From NCBI GenBank assembly GCA_026210745.1, contig CP110631.1:4340001-4404000 (forward strand): a stretch of 64,000 nucleotides of DNA, given 5' to 3'. This document shows positions 33,034 through 43,529 of this stretch, piece by piece. Within the stretch, counting starts at the first letter, position 1. Each line of letters starts with the position of its first letter. Origin of the DNA: Exobasidium rhododendri. Taxonomy: Eukaryota; Basidiomycota; Exobasidiomycetes; Exobasidiales; Exobasidiaceae. Below the pieces are notes generated by a model, which was not told where the DNA came from, did not search any database, and worked only from the letters and a program-made list of their open reading frames with translations. A program made the position numbers and the translations under genes.

Positions 33034-34386
33034 TTAGTCCAAGTCGAGCTCTTCACCAGCGGTACTGTCGCCAGTGGACGTTTCTTCCTTTCCGCCGCCT
33101 TCTAGCAATGGCAGCCTAGGAGGGGGAGCTCGTCGAATGGGTGCCGGTGTTGCCCCTTTGCTGCTCGAATCACCTGATCCACCTCCTCCCATGAGTGATC
33201 CTAGCATGTCTTGCATGAAATTACCGCCTTGTCCCCTCGGAGGCTGGACATCGAAATAGATCTGTGATAGTTGAGGTAACACCTAGATGTGGAGAGTCCA
33301 TGTCAATTACTCGAGGAATAGTGGGTCACACATCAAATCTAGGTGCCTTCACGATTCCTTGACTCACCTGGAAGAGAAAGTCATCCTCTTCATCCTCTTC
33401 GCTTTCCCTCTCGAATTGCCTCACAGCGGCGATCCAGCCATCTCGAAGTGTATCTGGCACCCTCGAGCCTCTTGTTCGTTTCTTGTGCTCCACAGCTTGT
33501 GAAGTCATGGCCATAGCCATCTGTGCAAAATTGAGTTCTGGATTAGCCGTCAGATATAGCTGTTGAGCTTCTCCGCTTGCTGTGCTACCACCAGGCGGTG
33601 TAAATGGTTTCGGATTCGGTTGGACAGGGAGAAGAATCTTGGGATGCTTTGACACTAATCGTGAAACAAAGATGGAAAGGAATCCTCGCGCTGAAGTGAT
33701 GGAACGAGCAAGAAGAAGTGGGATCAAGCCTCGCAACGCAAAAGCTCCAGCTACCACTCTTTCAAATCCCTCTGTTTCGCCTTTTCCTCCATTCTTTTCG
33801 ACTGCTTCTCTTCCTTGCACAGCTAGCCAATCTAGCATCATACAAGCAAATGCTTTCGGGGCATTCGCGGGGAACAGGTCGCTAGCAGACGCAAGTCCGG
33901 GTGGAGGAGTGCAAGCAGCGATAAAATGGGCTTCGGACGCATAGTAGTCACCACCTGCAGAATAAGGAGACTTGCTTAGCTTTATATTGTCTTCTATTCG
34001 AAACCGCTCGTTCACATTCCCTCACTTTTGCTTACGATCTCTGCTATGGCCAGACGCAAAAATCCATCACCGGCAGGCGTGTTAGTCACTGCGATCGACC
34101 ACTTGACCGCTGCATCAATGATCTTTTTTCTCCAAAAGTCAGGAGCGGCCAATTCCAGCAGTGTGGTAATTCTCTGTCTATTGGTGCTGTCGCTCGGCTT
34201 ATTCGCCTGAGAATAGACATCGACTAAGTAGCATGCTAGATCACAGCCGCTTCCTTGCTCTTTGGCTTCTAGAAGCTGTCGAGACCCATCGTACAAGGAA
34301 TTGATGGCCCCGTCGTAGTCTTTCTTCTTAAGTTGTCGAACCGCTTTTGTCCTCAGCTTTTGGTGCAGCTCGTAACCTCCCGACAT
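33034..34386 (-). CDS. GET4: GET4 homologue, tail-anchored protein targeting factor
   Basis: Exons 34386-34026, 33954-33368 and 33282-33034 encode 398 residues. Get4 with Get5 and Sgt2 hands tail-anchored membrane proteins to Get3 in the cytosol. The alpha-helical repeat begins YELHQKLRTKAVRQLKKKDYDGAI. Further family blocks are LLELAAPDFWRKKIIDAAVKWS, FLRLAIAEIV and, across the first splice, SKSGGDYYASEAHFIAACTPP. The tail after IYFDVQPP is Gly/Pro-rich with MLGSLMGGGG and ends in an acidic EELDLD. Longer than yeast Get4 (312 residues), mostly through a loop near residue 180 and the tail. Tail-to-tail with crtI, 94 bp apart, so it is a neighbour and not an obvious pathway member. Confidence 0.88.
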
Positions 34387-34916
34387 AGTGGACAGGCTCC
34401 TGGAAGTGCGGTATTATCGACGAAGGGAGTAAGATCTAACGGCAGTGAATGTGGGAAGTCCAACAGGGCATATGTGACGCTACGCGGAGCACGTGTCTTT
34501 GCGCGTTGACCCCCCCAAATCGAGAGCGTTTGGCTTGTTTGACGAATTGATATTTCCCTGTCCCCATCTCCTCAACATGCGTCTCTACTCTCGACCCTTG
34601 ATGAGGAGGATGATACGTAGTCATTTGCAACCACAACTTAGACTTCAGGGGAGCAACTCTGATGTGCTCTTCTACCTATCGTATCTCCTCTTCCTGCAAT
34701 CTTTAGCGAACGAGAGCAGACTGCGGATGCAGATGGAAGGCGGACCGCGCAATCGAGCAATGCTTAGGCGGCACGTTGTGGGTGCCGGCAGGACGCTTCT
34801 GCGGAGAAGAGGAGCTATACTTTTGGAAGAGTAGTATTCCATGAGACAGATCAATGTTAGAGCGGAACCAAGTCTCATTCCACGAAGAGAACACAAAATT
34901 TTATGGTACAAAAGCG
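34387..34916. other. intergenic between GET4 and the SDR gene, nothing recognised
   Basis: 530 bp between the GET4 start and the SDR stop (both on the minus strand). A 113-codon plus-strand frame at 34493-34834 shows no family features and is taken as chance. Confidence 0.4.
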
Positions 34917-36012
34917 TCAGATGCCACGACCTCCAGTCACCTCGAGTACCTGTCCAGAAATATAACTGGCAAGAGGGCTAGCTAGGAACAGGATACTAGC
35001 ACCGGCTTCCGTTGGCTCTCCAGCTCTTCGAAGAGGAATGTCGGCTGTAGCATTGACATCAGAGCTACCTTTCGACCCAGGAATTCCCAGAGCCACTTTT
35101 TTGCCGTTGATCTCAATCGACTCGCCGGTCTCCTTTGCGCCGGTCAAACGAGTTTGGATCCAACCGAAGGCTACGCAATTCGATCGGACGCCAAAGGGAC
35201 CCCACTCCTTTGCAACGGCTACCGGTTCAGACAAAAGATGTTCGGCCGGTCAGGATACCTCAAAGAGCGGCAAGTTTCGTACACTCACTTTTGGTCATTC
35301 CCACTACGGCGGACTTTGCAGCAGAATAATTGATCTGGCCCACGTTGCCATGAACACCAGATGTAGACGAGACCTGACATTGAAAGTGATTTCGTCAGCA
35401 CACGAGACGACGGGATGACAAGTACTTTTGACAAGACTCACAAAGACGACGCTCCTGTTTTCTCGCTGTTCTGGCTCTTTGATTCGCATGTAAGGAGCTG
35501 CTGCCCTGATCAATCGGAAAGGGGCAAGTTGATGAACAATGTACATTTGCTCAAATTTGTCGTCTGCACAGGTGTGTAGCATGGTGTCGTTTGTGAAGCC
35601 AGCGTTGCTGTTTTCATAAAAGGAGAAGGGGAGATGGAAGATTTTCTTTAGGCGGCATGCTCCGGTGAAAAAAGGTAGAAGGCCACACTCACTTGACAAT
35701 GTGATTTATCTTTCCGAACTTGTCGACTGTGGCCTTGACGACCTTTTCACCAAAGTCAGGATCCATGACGTTGCCGGCAAAAGGAAGCGCTTCACCGCCT
35801 GCATCAGTGATCTCCTTTGCTACTTCTTGCGCTCTCTTCCCATCCAAGTCGGAGATGACTACCTTGGCACCATGTTGAGCGAAAAGTAAAGCAGTACTTC
35901 GCCCGATGCCTTGTCCGGAGCCGGTAATGATGGCGACTTGGCCTTTCAGGAGTGATCCCGACAGATCAGCACCTAGTTGCTTGTTCAGTTGAGAAAGTCG
36001 TTCGTTGGCCAT
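34917..36012 (-). CDS. short-chain dehydrogenase/reductase, 3-oxoacyl reductase-like
   Basis: Exons 36012-35693, 35607-35442, 35373-35289 and 35218-34917 encode 290 residues. It is a classical SDR. The cofactor loop is AIITGSGQGIGRSTA, the acidic residues in VVISDLDG suggest NAD(H), and the NNAG motif is split by the first intron. The active site is Ser in VFVSSTSGVHG and Tyr/Lys in INYSAAK. Its C-terminal SPLASYISGQVLEVTGG is typical of FabG-like enzymes. Residues around 215-240 (ETGESIEINGKKVALG) form a small extra loop. The substrate is unknown. It sits between the two carotenoid gene pairs, so a role in retinoid redox chemistry can be imagined, but nothing in the sequence shows it. The start ATG follows a leader with no conserved residues. 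Confidence 0.88.
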
Positions 36013-36376
36013 CGTGGAAAAGAGAATTCGTGGGGCGTAAAGGTGCGGTAGAGGGAGAGTGTGTTTAGGGAGCCCCGCCTTTTTACCTCTCCGAAGTCTA
36101 TCCTCAGAATGAATGCGACACGCCTCGGCAAGGACTCTAACGAGCCGGTGGTCCGGTTTAGCCTTCTTGATACGTACGAAAAAGAAAAAGGACGTGGAGC
36201 CTGCTTGAGCGTGTGTGTGCGTGTGTGCGTGCTTGTGTTGCACCGCGCACGCGACGCTCTCAATCCGGGGTTTCTCGAGAAATCGTAGCTGTCGCCAGAC
36301 TCAAAAAGCAGCCATACAAAGCATTCACAAGGAAGCGGTGTCCAGGAGGATCAGCTTATCGCACCTCACACACGCA
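36013..36376. promoter_or_regulatory. shared SDR/DAD4 divergent intergenic region
   Basis: 364 bp between divergent start codons. It includes a GT-rich stretch (alternating GTGTGCGT) near 36207-36240. Confidence 0.45.
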
Positions 36377-36692
36377 ATGGAGAATCCACATGAGGAGAGG
36401 CAGGCACTGTTGCTAGAACGGATCATCAAGAACGTCGATTTGGTCAACGATGCGCTCGTTGAGATGAATCGGAGCCTGCAGGAGGTGAATGCTTATAACA
36501 CCAAGTCCACTGTGGTGGGCGAACTGTGGGAAGGGGTGAGCGGGCCAATGCGAGTCGGGAAGACGGTAGCCAAGATACCATATTGATCGTGCTTCCTTCT
36601 CTTCCTTTCCCTTTCACCAGTACCGCCGCAACGTCGCCTTTAATCTGGCCAGCATGGAAGAGCAAGAACGAGGAGGAGCGGCGACGCAATAA
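36377..36692 (+). CDS. DAD4: DASH complex subunit Dad4
   Basis: A small two-exon gene: 36377-36535 and 36621-36692, separated by an 85-nt intron, encoding 76 residues. The protein begins MENPHEERQALLLERIIKN, matching the MENPHE start and early helix of Dad4. The second exon starts YRRNVAFNLAS, equivalent to the end of the second helix in yeast Dad4 (72 residues). Dad4 is one of ten subunits of the DASH/Dam1 ring that couples kinetochores to spindle microtubules. An upstream in-frame extension to 36215 lacks conserved residues. It was picked out by the motif and splice junction, since each exon is very short. Confidence 0.9.
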
Positions 36693-37180
36693 GTGGGCTC
36701 AAATGTCATCATGTATTCTATCACCTTTCACTTCACTGTATCACACAGATAATACGTTTGCATCTTCTCTTTACGAATCACGCCGCAGACCGAGGCACTG
36801 GTTAAGGTTCTCCTATAAGTGCGTGACCTTCTATATGTGATTGTGGGACTAGAACGTCACTGCACCTGCCCAAAGCGAGCAGATAAATGCACATCCCACT
36901 GTATGATCAGAAGGCCTATATAAGTATGCAGACGCGATTGGATGTTGACTCGAACTCAGATAGGGTTGAGGTGCAACGCGCATTCGAAAGTGTTACTTTA
37001 AGATACTCAAGCGCTTAGGGGCGTCGTGTTACAGTAGCACTTGGTGGAATCAAATAAAAATTTCGAGTATCAGGTAGAAGTATACATAGATCGGGACCCC
37101 TTCGTACATCGACTCTTTCACTGTCCACTCCTCCTTTCGAGTCACCTTCTTGATCTAATCACACCAGGAGAAGAGCAGCG
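36693..37180. other. intergenic, promoter side of the rhomboid gene
   Basis: 488 bp with no recognised gene. AT-rich patches lie near 36910 and 37050-37085. No decisive element was seen. Confidence 0.4.
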
Positions 37181-39403
37181 ATGTCTTCGCCCAGAAAGTA
37201 TACTAGTCATTACGGAGACTCATCTTTGGGGCCGCCATCATACAGACAGAATGATGAATACGACAGAGAAGTTTACGAAGGAGACGAAGAGGTAGAAGAA
37301 AGGCATAGGTCAGGCGCACCCATGAGCCTCACACCCGGAGGAACATACTCTAGTCGAGCAAGGATAATTGGTGGAGAGCATGGTGGGTACTACAACAACA
37401 CCGGAGCAGGACGGCGTCCATACTTGGACCCCGATACACCGAGCATGTATAGTGATCCTTATGAGTGCAATTCAGCAGTCACTGGCGGGTCGAAGAAGTC
37501 CGGTAGCCCAAACATCCCCTCCAATAGTCATGATATAGGTCATGCACCTTACGATCACTATGATAGCACTGGACATAATAACAGGAGCACCCTTACAAGG
37601 AACAATTCTGTGGGCACTTTGGGGCCAGAGGATAGTATCAGTCTGTATAATGTTGACGGCGTCTCTCGGAACTTAGAGCAGGGAGATGAAAGAAATGGTC
37701 GGGCCGTCGAAAGGCCACTTTCACAGCAAGAGCGACAGGAGCAGCAGCCTACGATGTACGATCAGGGAGCATACAACAACTACGGTGATAATTTAGAAGA
37801 TTACGACAAGACGCTTGAATACTACCCAGTTCCACATCAAGGATACGGCGGATACGGCTCGTATGGCCAAAGCTCAGATGAAGCACCCTTGAAGAACTAC
37901 TCTGCTGCAATGGGATACGCTGATAACGAAGACCAGGAGATGAAGCAGAGGGAAACGTATTGGAACGGCTATCCCCAAGACAACTTTTTTGATCAAAAGC
38001 ATCCTCCCAGCCTGTTTGCTAATAACCTGCAGGGTGCACCAGTCTTGCCCAGGCAAGGCACCGACGAGAGCGTGGAGGACAGGAAGGGCCTCTTAGGTGC
38101 CCTACCATGGGGCAGAAAAGAAGGTGCCAAGACGGGATGGGGAGGGACGCTGGAAGAGCAAATCCATCGAAGAAGAAAGGGCGTGGGAAGGCAGAAATGG
38201 CCTATCCTGACCTGGGTCTTGAGTGTTGCCTATGTCGCCGTCTTTATCGTGGAACTCATCAAATCAAAACAAGAGACAGGGCAAGCAATCCAGACTAGTC
38301 CAAGTTGGAATCCTATGCTGGGACCTCCGTTTGAGTTCCTGATCTCCTTTGGTGCTAGGTTTGTTCCTTGCATGCGTGTAGTCCCCGACATCCCAACGAC
38401 GACTCAACTGGCATGCCTAAAGTACAGTACACTCTCCACACTTACTTCCGATCAACAGTGTCCCATCTGGGAACTTTGCGGTCTTCCTAATGCAAGCACG
38501 ACAAACCAAGCATATCGATTCATCGCACCCATCTTCCTGCATGCTGGCTTCATCCACATTGGCTTCAACTTGTTGGTGCAACTGACACTGTGCGCGCAGA
38601 TTGAAAAGTTGATTTCGACTCCTTTCTACGCCATCATTTACTTTGCTGGCGGAATCGGTGGGAACTTGCTAGGAGGGAATTTTGGCCTTGTCGGTCAACC
38701 TTCCGTAGGGGCTAGTGGTGCCATTTATACTTGCATCAGTCTTGAATTGATTGATCTTTGCTACAACTGGAAATACGTGAGTTTCTTCCGATTGTGACCC
38801 ACCCCTAAATGCTGCTAGCTGGCTACTTGTCTCACTCTGGCAGAATCGCGCTTCATCCCTTCCTCAGGAATATCGACCAAAGACACGCCTGTGGGTGTCC
38901 GTCATCTTTGCTGTCATCGGTTTTGCCATTGGCCTGCTGCCAGGACTCGACAATTTTGCCCATATCGGCGGCTTTGCTGTTGGTATGCTGGGTGGACTTA
39001 TCTTTTGTCCTTCAATTCATGAAACGAAGCGTCATCGCATCATCACTTGGATCATCCGTGTCGTCGCTGCAGGTCTTCTTGTCGGCTTTTGTGAGTGGTG
39101 CAGACGAGCAGGGCAGGTTGCACTTGAGCATGTTCATTCCGTACCTGACTCACCAACTGATACCTCTCCGATGAAAAAAGTCGTGGGTCTAGGCACGAAC
39201 TTCTATTTCAGCGAAGACCCTAACAAAGCCTGCACTTGGTGTCGGTATCTGAGTTGGTGAGTGATCGTCATTTTTTCCCTCTTGGGACTTCTGTTCGTTC
39301 TTCTCATCGCTCGTTTGCTCGCAGTCTACCTGTTTTCTCGCAGTGTAAAGGCAACGGCTTGACGAACACGACGTCTAATGGCACCAGCACCAACAATTTC
39401 TAA
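37181..39403 (+). CDS. rhomboid intramembrane serine protease
   Basis: Exons 37181-38776, 38868-39256 and 39325-39403 encode 687 residues. If the acceptor at 38843 is used instead, exon 2 starts at 38844 and eight residues are added. The first ~330 residues are hydrophilic and rich in Tyr, Gly, Ser and Asn. The membrane part starts at WPILTWVLSVAYVAVFIVELI. Rhomboid motifs follow: HAGFIHIGFNLLVQ, the catalytic serine in GASGAIY (Ser512) and the catalytic histidine in NFAHIGGFAVG. The luminal or C-terminal tail has the Cys-rich CTWCRYLSC completed by the last splice. The family cleaves single-pass membrane proteins within the bilayer, in fungi mostly in Golgi/secretory compartments. The substrate is unknown. 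Confidence 0.88.
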
Positions 39404-39690
39404 TCCTAGCGTCCCACTTCTCTCTTCCTACCTCCTTCTGCTTCCCGCATCTATCGAATATACCCCCTCTTCTCTACTTGTAATAACAACGATATTCCCC
39501 GCGGACGACGAAGGTGACGGATCGAGACGTCCATCCAGGTCTGCAGATAGCTCCGTCTATAGATACGATGATTGCAAGCAGAGGTTGTATTAGCATGACG
39601 ATGAGTAGATCTTAGGTTACAATTGAGCATGATGTGTATGATATATGGGTAAAGAGGAAAAGGAAAGGGGTGAGAAGGGGAATGCAAAGA

Positions 39691-41631
39691 TCACGCCAAG
39701 CAATGCTCGAAGAAAGACCGAAGCGATTCAGAGTAGAAGGTGAGTTGCTGCTTGAGTCGGCTGGCTCCTGTTGGCGGCATGGATTTTAATCCGGCCAGAC
39801 CTGGACCACCTAGACCGCTTCTGGATAGTGCCCAAGTTCGAACGTCTTCCGTTGGTACGGCCACCTGTGACTGGATGTCGTGTTCTGAAAACCAATGTCC
39901 ATGCAGTCCGTAGGGCACGCGCTGTGGTAGTCGGACTTTACAGATGACATCCTTCATATTCTTCGCGTCTATGATCCACAGTTGACTCGTTGCTCTGGGG
40001 GCACAGTCCCCGTGTTCATCCAGACCGCTTTGCTCATCAAAGACAAAGAAGGTAAGATAGCCGTCATCTTCCTCTGCGGCATCGAGACGAGGCACGAACG
40101 TCGCTTCCTGCGCGTAGTGATGAGGGGGAAGGGCGAAGATCTGGATGGGATCGTCGCTTCTGTCTTCTTCAAGGATCTCCCTCACAGTGCGCAGATCTAC
40201 CGCTGGCCCTACGACTGCGTCTTGCTTCCTTTCTTTTCCAGTAGCAATCAGACGCTTTACATTGAACTTAGCAATGCAGTCAATCTTTGCACTTCTCGTA
40301 CCTAGCCCGGCGTCAAAGGTGCCGCTCGTCATGCTCGCACCGTAGATGAACTTGTTTGATCTTTGAGAGTAGGCTTCATTCATGGTAGGAAACTCCAATG
40401 GAATATCAGAAAGTGGAAATTCGCAGTCGACTACCCCCTTTCCGTCGCTCGACGTCTTGTGAGATAGTTGCCAATAGTACAATTGGCACTTTTCAACGCC
40501 CTCCTTGGCTCGCGCATGAGAAGGCGTGACTATATTCCCCGCGCTATACACCAGCGTGGCACTGTTTAATCGACAGGCAAGGACACTAGTAGTGTGTCTC
40601 TCTTCGTCGTCCCATGCGTTTGCAGCATGGTAAATGCAGCATCCTTCGCTTTCAAACCAAACGACTTGATCAGGTCGCCACCTGGGCAACACACCGAACC
40701 TCATCTTAACGCCGCTTTGATATTCGAGCATTGTCTTCCCGAGCAACAAGTTCCGAGGGTCGAGTACCATGGGCATATCAATCAGGATGGTCCGATCAGA
40801 TGTTGCGCAGAAGTCGTGTGCTAATTTTGGTTGTTTCATGCCGGGAACAGGTGCCGCAAGAAGTGGTTGCCTGGTGGAAGATCGAGGAGGGATGACGCTG
40901 ACCCGCAAAAAGGGAGCAACAAAGGACATGTGATAGAGCAGTAACTCATTTGTGACCGGGTCGATTCGTGGATGTGCCGTTGTGAATTCATTCAGCATCT
41001 TGATAGGGCCCATCCCTTTGGCCCATCCTGCCTTTCCCTTGGCGTCATTTCCACACCACCAGCCTGCCGTTTCCAGACCCGGCAAAAGCACTCTAATCGG
41101 TGGACCACTCTCGCAACCTGCAAAGGCTTGGCCATCGTGCCACCAAACACTAGTGTTAGCTACGCTAATGCGCGCCAGTCCCGGTGTCCTTTGAAAGGGA
41201 AGCCAACTGAGCAGAGCAAGGAGGAAAGTGCGCAGAAGTCCGAACAACAGGAACACTACAGCAAGGACATCAAAAGGTGATGCAAACGTTGTGATAGAGG
41301 GCAAAAAGGGCCTCTTGAGCGTGACGGCGGTGGAAAGCAAAACATCAGTCAAGATGTACCGGTTGATGAATTGGGGTGTGGTCCCTTTGCCATCATTGCT
41401 GCGCTGAAACAGCACGCCCGTCAACATTCCGTCCCCATCGAACCAATGTGCCTCTCTCTGGTCGTCCTGGTCTGTCAGGGCGTTTCCGCCATTACGAACA
41501 TACTGACCTCCTGCAAATTCACTTGGCACCTTTCCGTGAGTGACCTGGCAAGCAGTGAGACCGAGTTCCCTTTTGACTGGCGAATAATTGCCCTTCAAAT
41601 ATGGATGGTCAGCCTTTCCCCTCAAGGCCAT
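39691..41631 (-). CDS. carotenoid cleavage oxygenase, likely retinal-forming
   Basis: A single exon of 646 residues. The four iron-binding histidines of the family are present: His220 in TTAHPRIDP, His272 in LAHDFCATSD, His335 in IYHAANAWDD and His577 in GLHGHWF. The N terminus (GNYSPVKREL, then YVRNGGNA and HWFDGDGML) is typical. A hydrophobic stretch at residues 119-144 (FDVLAVVFLLFGLLRTFLLA) may dip into the membrane to draw out carotene. Related fungal enzymes (CarX of Fusarium, Cco1 of Ustilago) split beta-carotene at the centre to give two retinals. This role fits the adjacent divergent opsin gene but the cleavage position is inferred. No introns, unlike the other carotenoid genes here. 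Confidence 0.9.
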   Translation of the reverse strand: MALRGKADHPYLKGNYSPVKRELGLTACQVTHGKVPSEFAGGQYVRNGGNALTDQDDQREAHWFDGDGMLTGVLFQRSNDGKGTTPQFINRYILTDVLLSTAVTLKRPFLPSITTFASPFDVLAVVFLLFGLLRTFLLALLSWLPFQRTPGLARISVANTSVWWHDGQAFAGCESGPPIRVLLPGLETAGWWCGNDAKGKAGWAKGMGPIKMLNEFTTAHPRIDPVTNELLLYHMSFVAPFLRVSVIPPRSSTRQPLLAAPVPGMKQPKLAHDFCATSDRTILIDMPMVLDPRNLLLGKTMLEYQSGVKMRFGVLPRWRPDQVVWFESEGCCIYHAANAWDDEERHTTSVLACRLNSATLVYSAGNIVTPSHARAKEGVEKCQLYYWQLSHKTSSDGKGVVDCEFPLSDIPLEFPTMNEAYSQRSNKFIYGASMTSGTFDAGLGTRSAKIDCIAKFNVKRLIATGKERKQDAVVGPAVDLRTVREILEEDRSDDPIQIFALPPHHYAQEATFVPRLDAAEEDDGYLTFFVFDEQSGLDEHGDCAPRATSQLWIIDAKNMKDVICKVRLPQRVPYGLHGHWFSEHDIQSQVAVPTEDVRTWALSRSGLGGPGLAGLKSMPPTGASRLKQQLTFYSESLRSFFEHCLA

Positions 41632-42510
41632 CTCTTGGTGTGTTGCGAGCGTTCGGGTGGTGTTTATCGGGTCATGAGATGGTGCAGCGATGTGAGATGG
41701 TGCTATCTAGCGCTGCCGGCCTCTTCCCGAAGCAATCGCTGACACGAGAAGAAGAAAAAAAAACACAAAAGCAGAAATTAAAAGGGCCTGCAAGTGGAGG
41801 ACAGACTGATAGTCCTTGTAAGGCAGTGTGTTTTTGCGCCACGGAATGAAACGCACCAAGCCGACGTGCAGAAAATCTGTCGCCCTTCCGGTGTGTCGTC
41901 TTCGATTCAGGATGGCGCCCGAGATTGGTTCGCGTTAGCTAATGCAGGCCTGCGTATCGTCATCGCGCGCGCAAAACAATATAAAGACCCTGCATACATT
42001 AGAAATTATTCATATAATCTATCCTCTATCTCCTTTTCGTTACTTTTTTGTGGCACTTAGTCTCGGGGATCTTTCTTGAAGGTGAAATGGATCTCGATTT
42101 CTGAGACTCATAGAAACACGATCGAAAAGCCGATCGGGACGGGGTACAATACGAAAATGGGTCAGCAGGCTTGGATTCGGTAGCAAGCAGCAACGATTCT
42201 CTTCCAGGCTTCGGAAGAGTGCGCATAGAGTCCGTAAGGGGACGTCCAGTATCACGGCAGCATGCATGATGACACAGCATCAACGGTTTCGATTCGTAGA
42301 CATCAGTGTTACTTGCTCTCTTGCAGCGGCACTGCCCCTCCCGGCGGTCTGATTGCTCGTTCGCCAATCTACTCCACTGATAATTCTCCTTTTCCGCAAA
42401 GGAAAAAAAAATAGAGACGTAGAGTACATAATACGAGCCTCTGGCACAGTGTATCTCATCCAACTTTTCTTTCTCTCTTATCCCCACCCTCGTCAAAGGA
42501 TACTCTCAAG
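41632..42510. promoter_or_regulatory. shared divergent promoter region of the carotenoid oxygenase and opsin genes
   Basis: 879 bp separate the two start codons. It holds a TATA-like AATATAAAG near 41979-41987, an A-rich run at 41754-41764 and a pair of GATCG sites at 42120-42137. A bidirectional promoter that co-expresses oxygenase and opsin is inferred from the layout. Confidence 0.6.
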
Positions 42511-43529
42511 ATGTCCGCCGCCGACCTACTTCGCCGCGCAGGCAATGAAGCCCTCAAGTCTAACCCTACGGTTGCCGACATCGACATCACCACCCATGCA
42601 TCCGACTTCTTGTGGGCTGTGTTCAGTGTAATGGCCTTCACGACACTCGCCGTTGGTGTCTGGGCCTCGTTTGTGCCTCGAGGAAACCGTGCTTTCTTCC
42701 ACGTCAGCATGATGATTACCGGTACTGCCTCTGTAGCCTACTTGTGAGTCGAAAAGCGTTTGTCCAAAATTTAGACCTAGGCCGCTAACGTAGTCTTTAC
42801 AGCTGTATGGCCTCCGATCTCGGTGCAACTCCGATTGCTGTTGAATTCGGTCGTGGAAGCGGTGGAGACAGTCCTTTGACTCGATCCATTTGGTACGCTC
42901 GATACGTTGACTGGACCATCACCACGCCTTTGCTTCTTTTGGAGCTTCTTCTCGTTACCGGTCTACCCCTCTCCGACATTGTTGTGACTATCTTCGCTGA
43001 TCTAGTCATGATTATTACTGGTCTTATTGGATCGTTGGTCGCCTCTCAATACAAGTGGGGTCTCTTTGCCATTGGTAACTTTGCCATGTTTTACGTGTTC
43101 TACCAACTCTACTTCCCCGGACGAATTGCTTCCAAGTCGCTGGGACCAGAACTCTCCAAGACCTACCTTGTCGGAGCTGGTATCCTCAGTTTCCTCTGGT
43201 TCCTTTACCCTGTCGCCTGGGGTCTTGCCGATGGCTCCAACACCATTACCCCAACCTCGGAAATGATCTTCTACGGAATCTTGGACTTGCTAGCCAAGCC
43301 AGTCTTCGCCTTTATCCACTTGTACTCTCTTCGCAACATCGACTACCAAACCCTTCAATTGAGCAGTGGGAAGTACTCTGAATTCGAGGGCAACGGTGAA
43401 GTGCCAGTCAGCTCTCATTCGCAAAAGAAGCTCGGACACACCACGGCTGCTGAGCCGGTCGCCACATCTGGTATGGTCGAGCGAACCAGCCCCAATGGAA
43501 ATGGAGAGTCTACTCTCCACGGTCATTAG
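42511..43529 (+). CDS. microbial (type 1) opsin, putative light-driven proton pump
   Basis: Exons 42511-42743 and 42803-43529 (59-nt intron) encode 319 residues. Seven helices are visible. Helix C reads ARYVDWTITTPLLLLELLL, with Arg111, Asp114 (equivalent of bacteriorhodopsin Asp85) and Glu125 at the position of Asp96. Helix F has WFLYPVAWGL. Helix G reads YGILDLLAKPVFAF, with Asp239 and the retinal-binding Lys243. Asp221 and Glu231 align with the proton-release glutamates 194 and 204 of bacteriorhodopsin. This set fits an ion-pumping fungal rhodopsin rather than an opsin-related protein, which lacks the lysine. The C-terminal ~55 residues are hydrophilic. The splice gives YFCMASDLG in helix B/C. 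The chromophore is probably supplied by the divergent oxygenase. Confidence 0.95.

Noticed and set aside
41629..42511. Possible extra small gene between the oxygenase and opsin (42026-42496, minus)
   Set aside because: 156-codon frame has no recognisable motif and lies wholly within the divergent promoter region.
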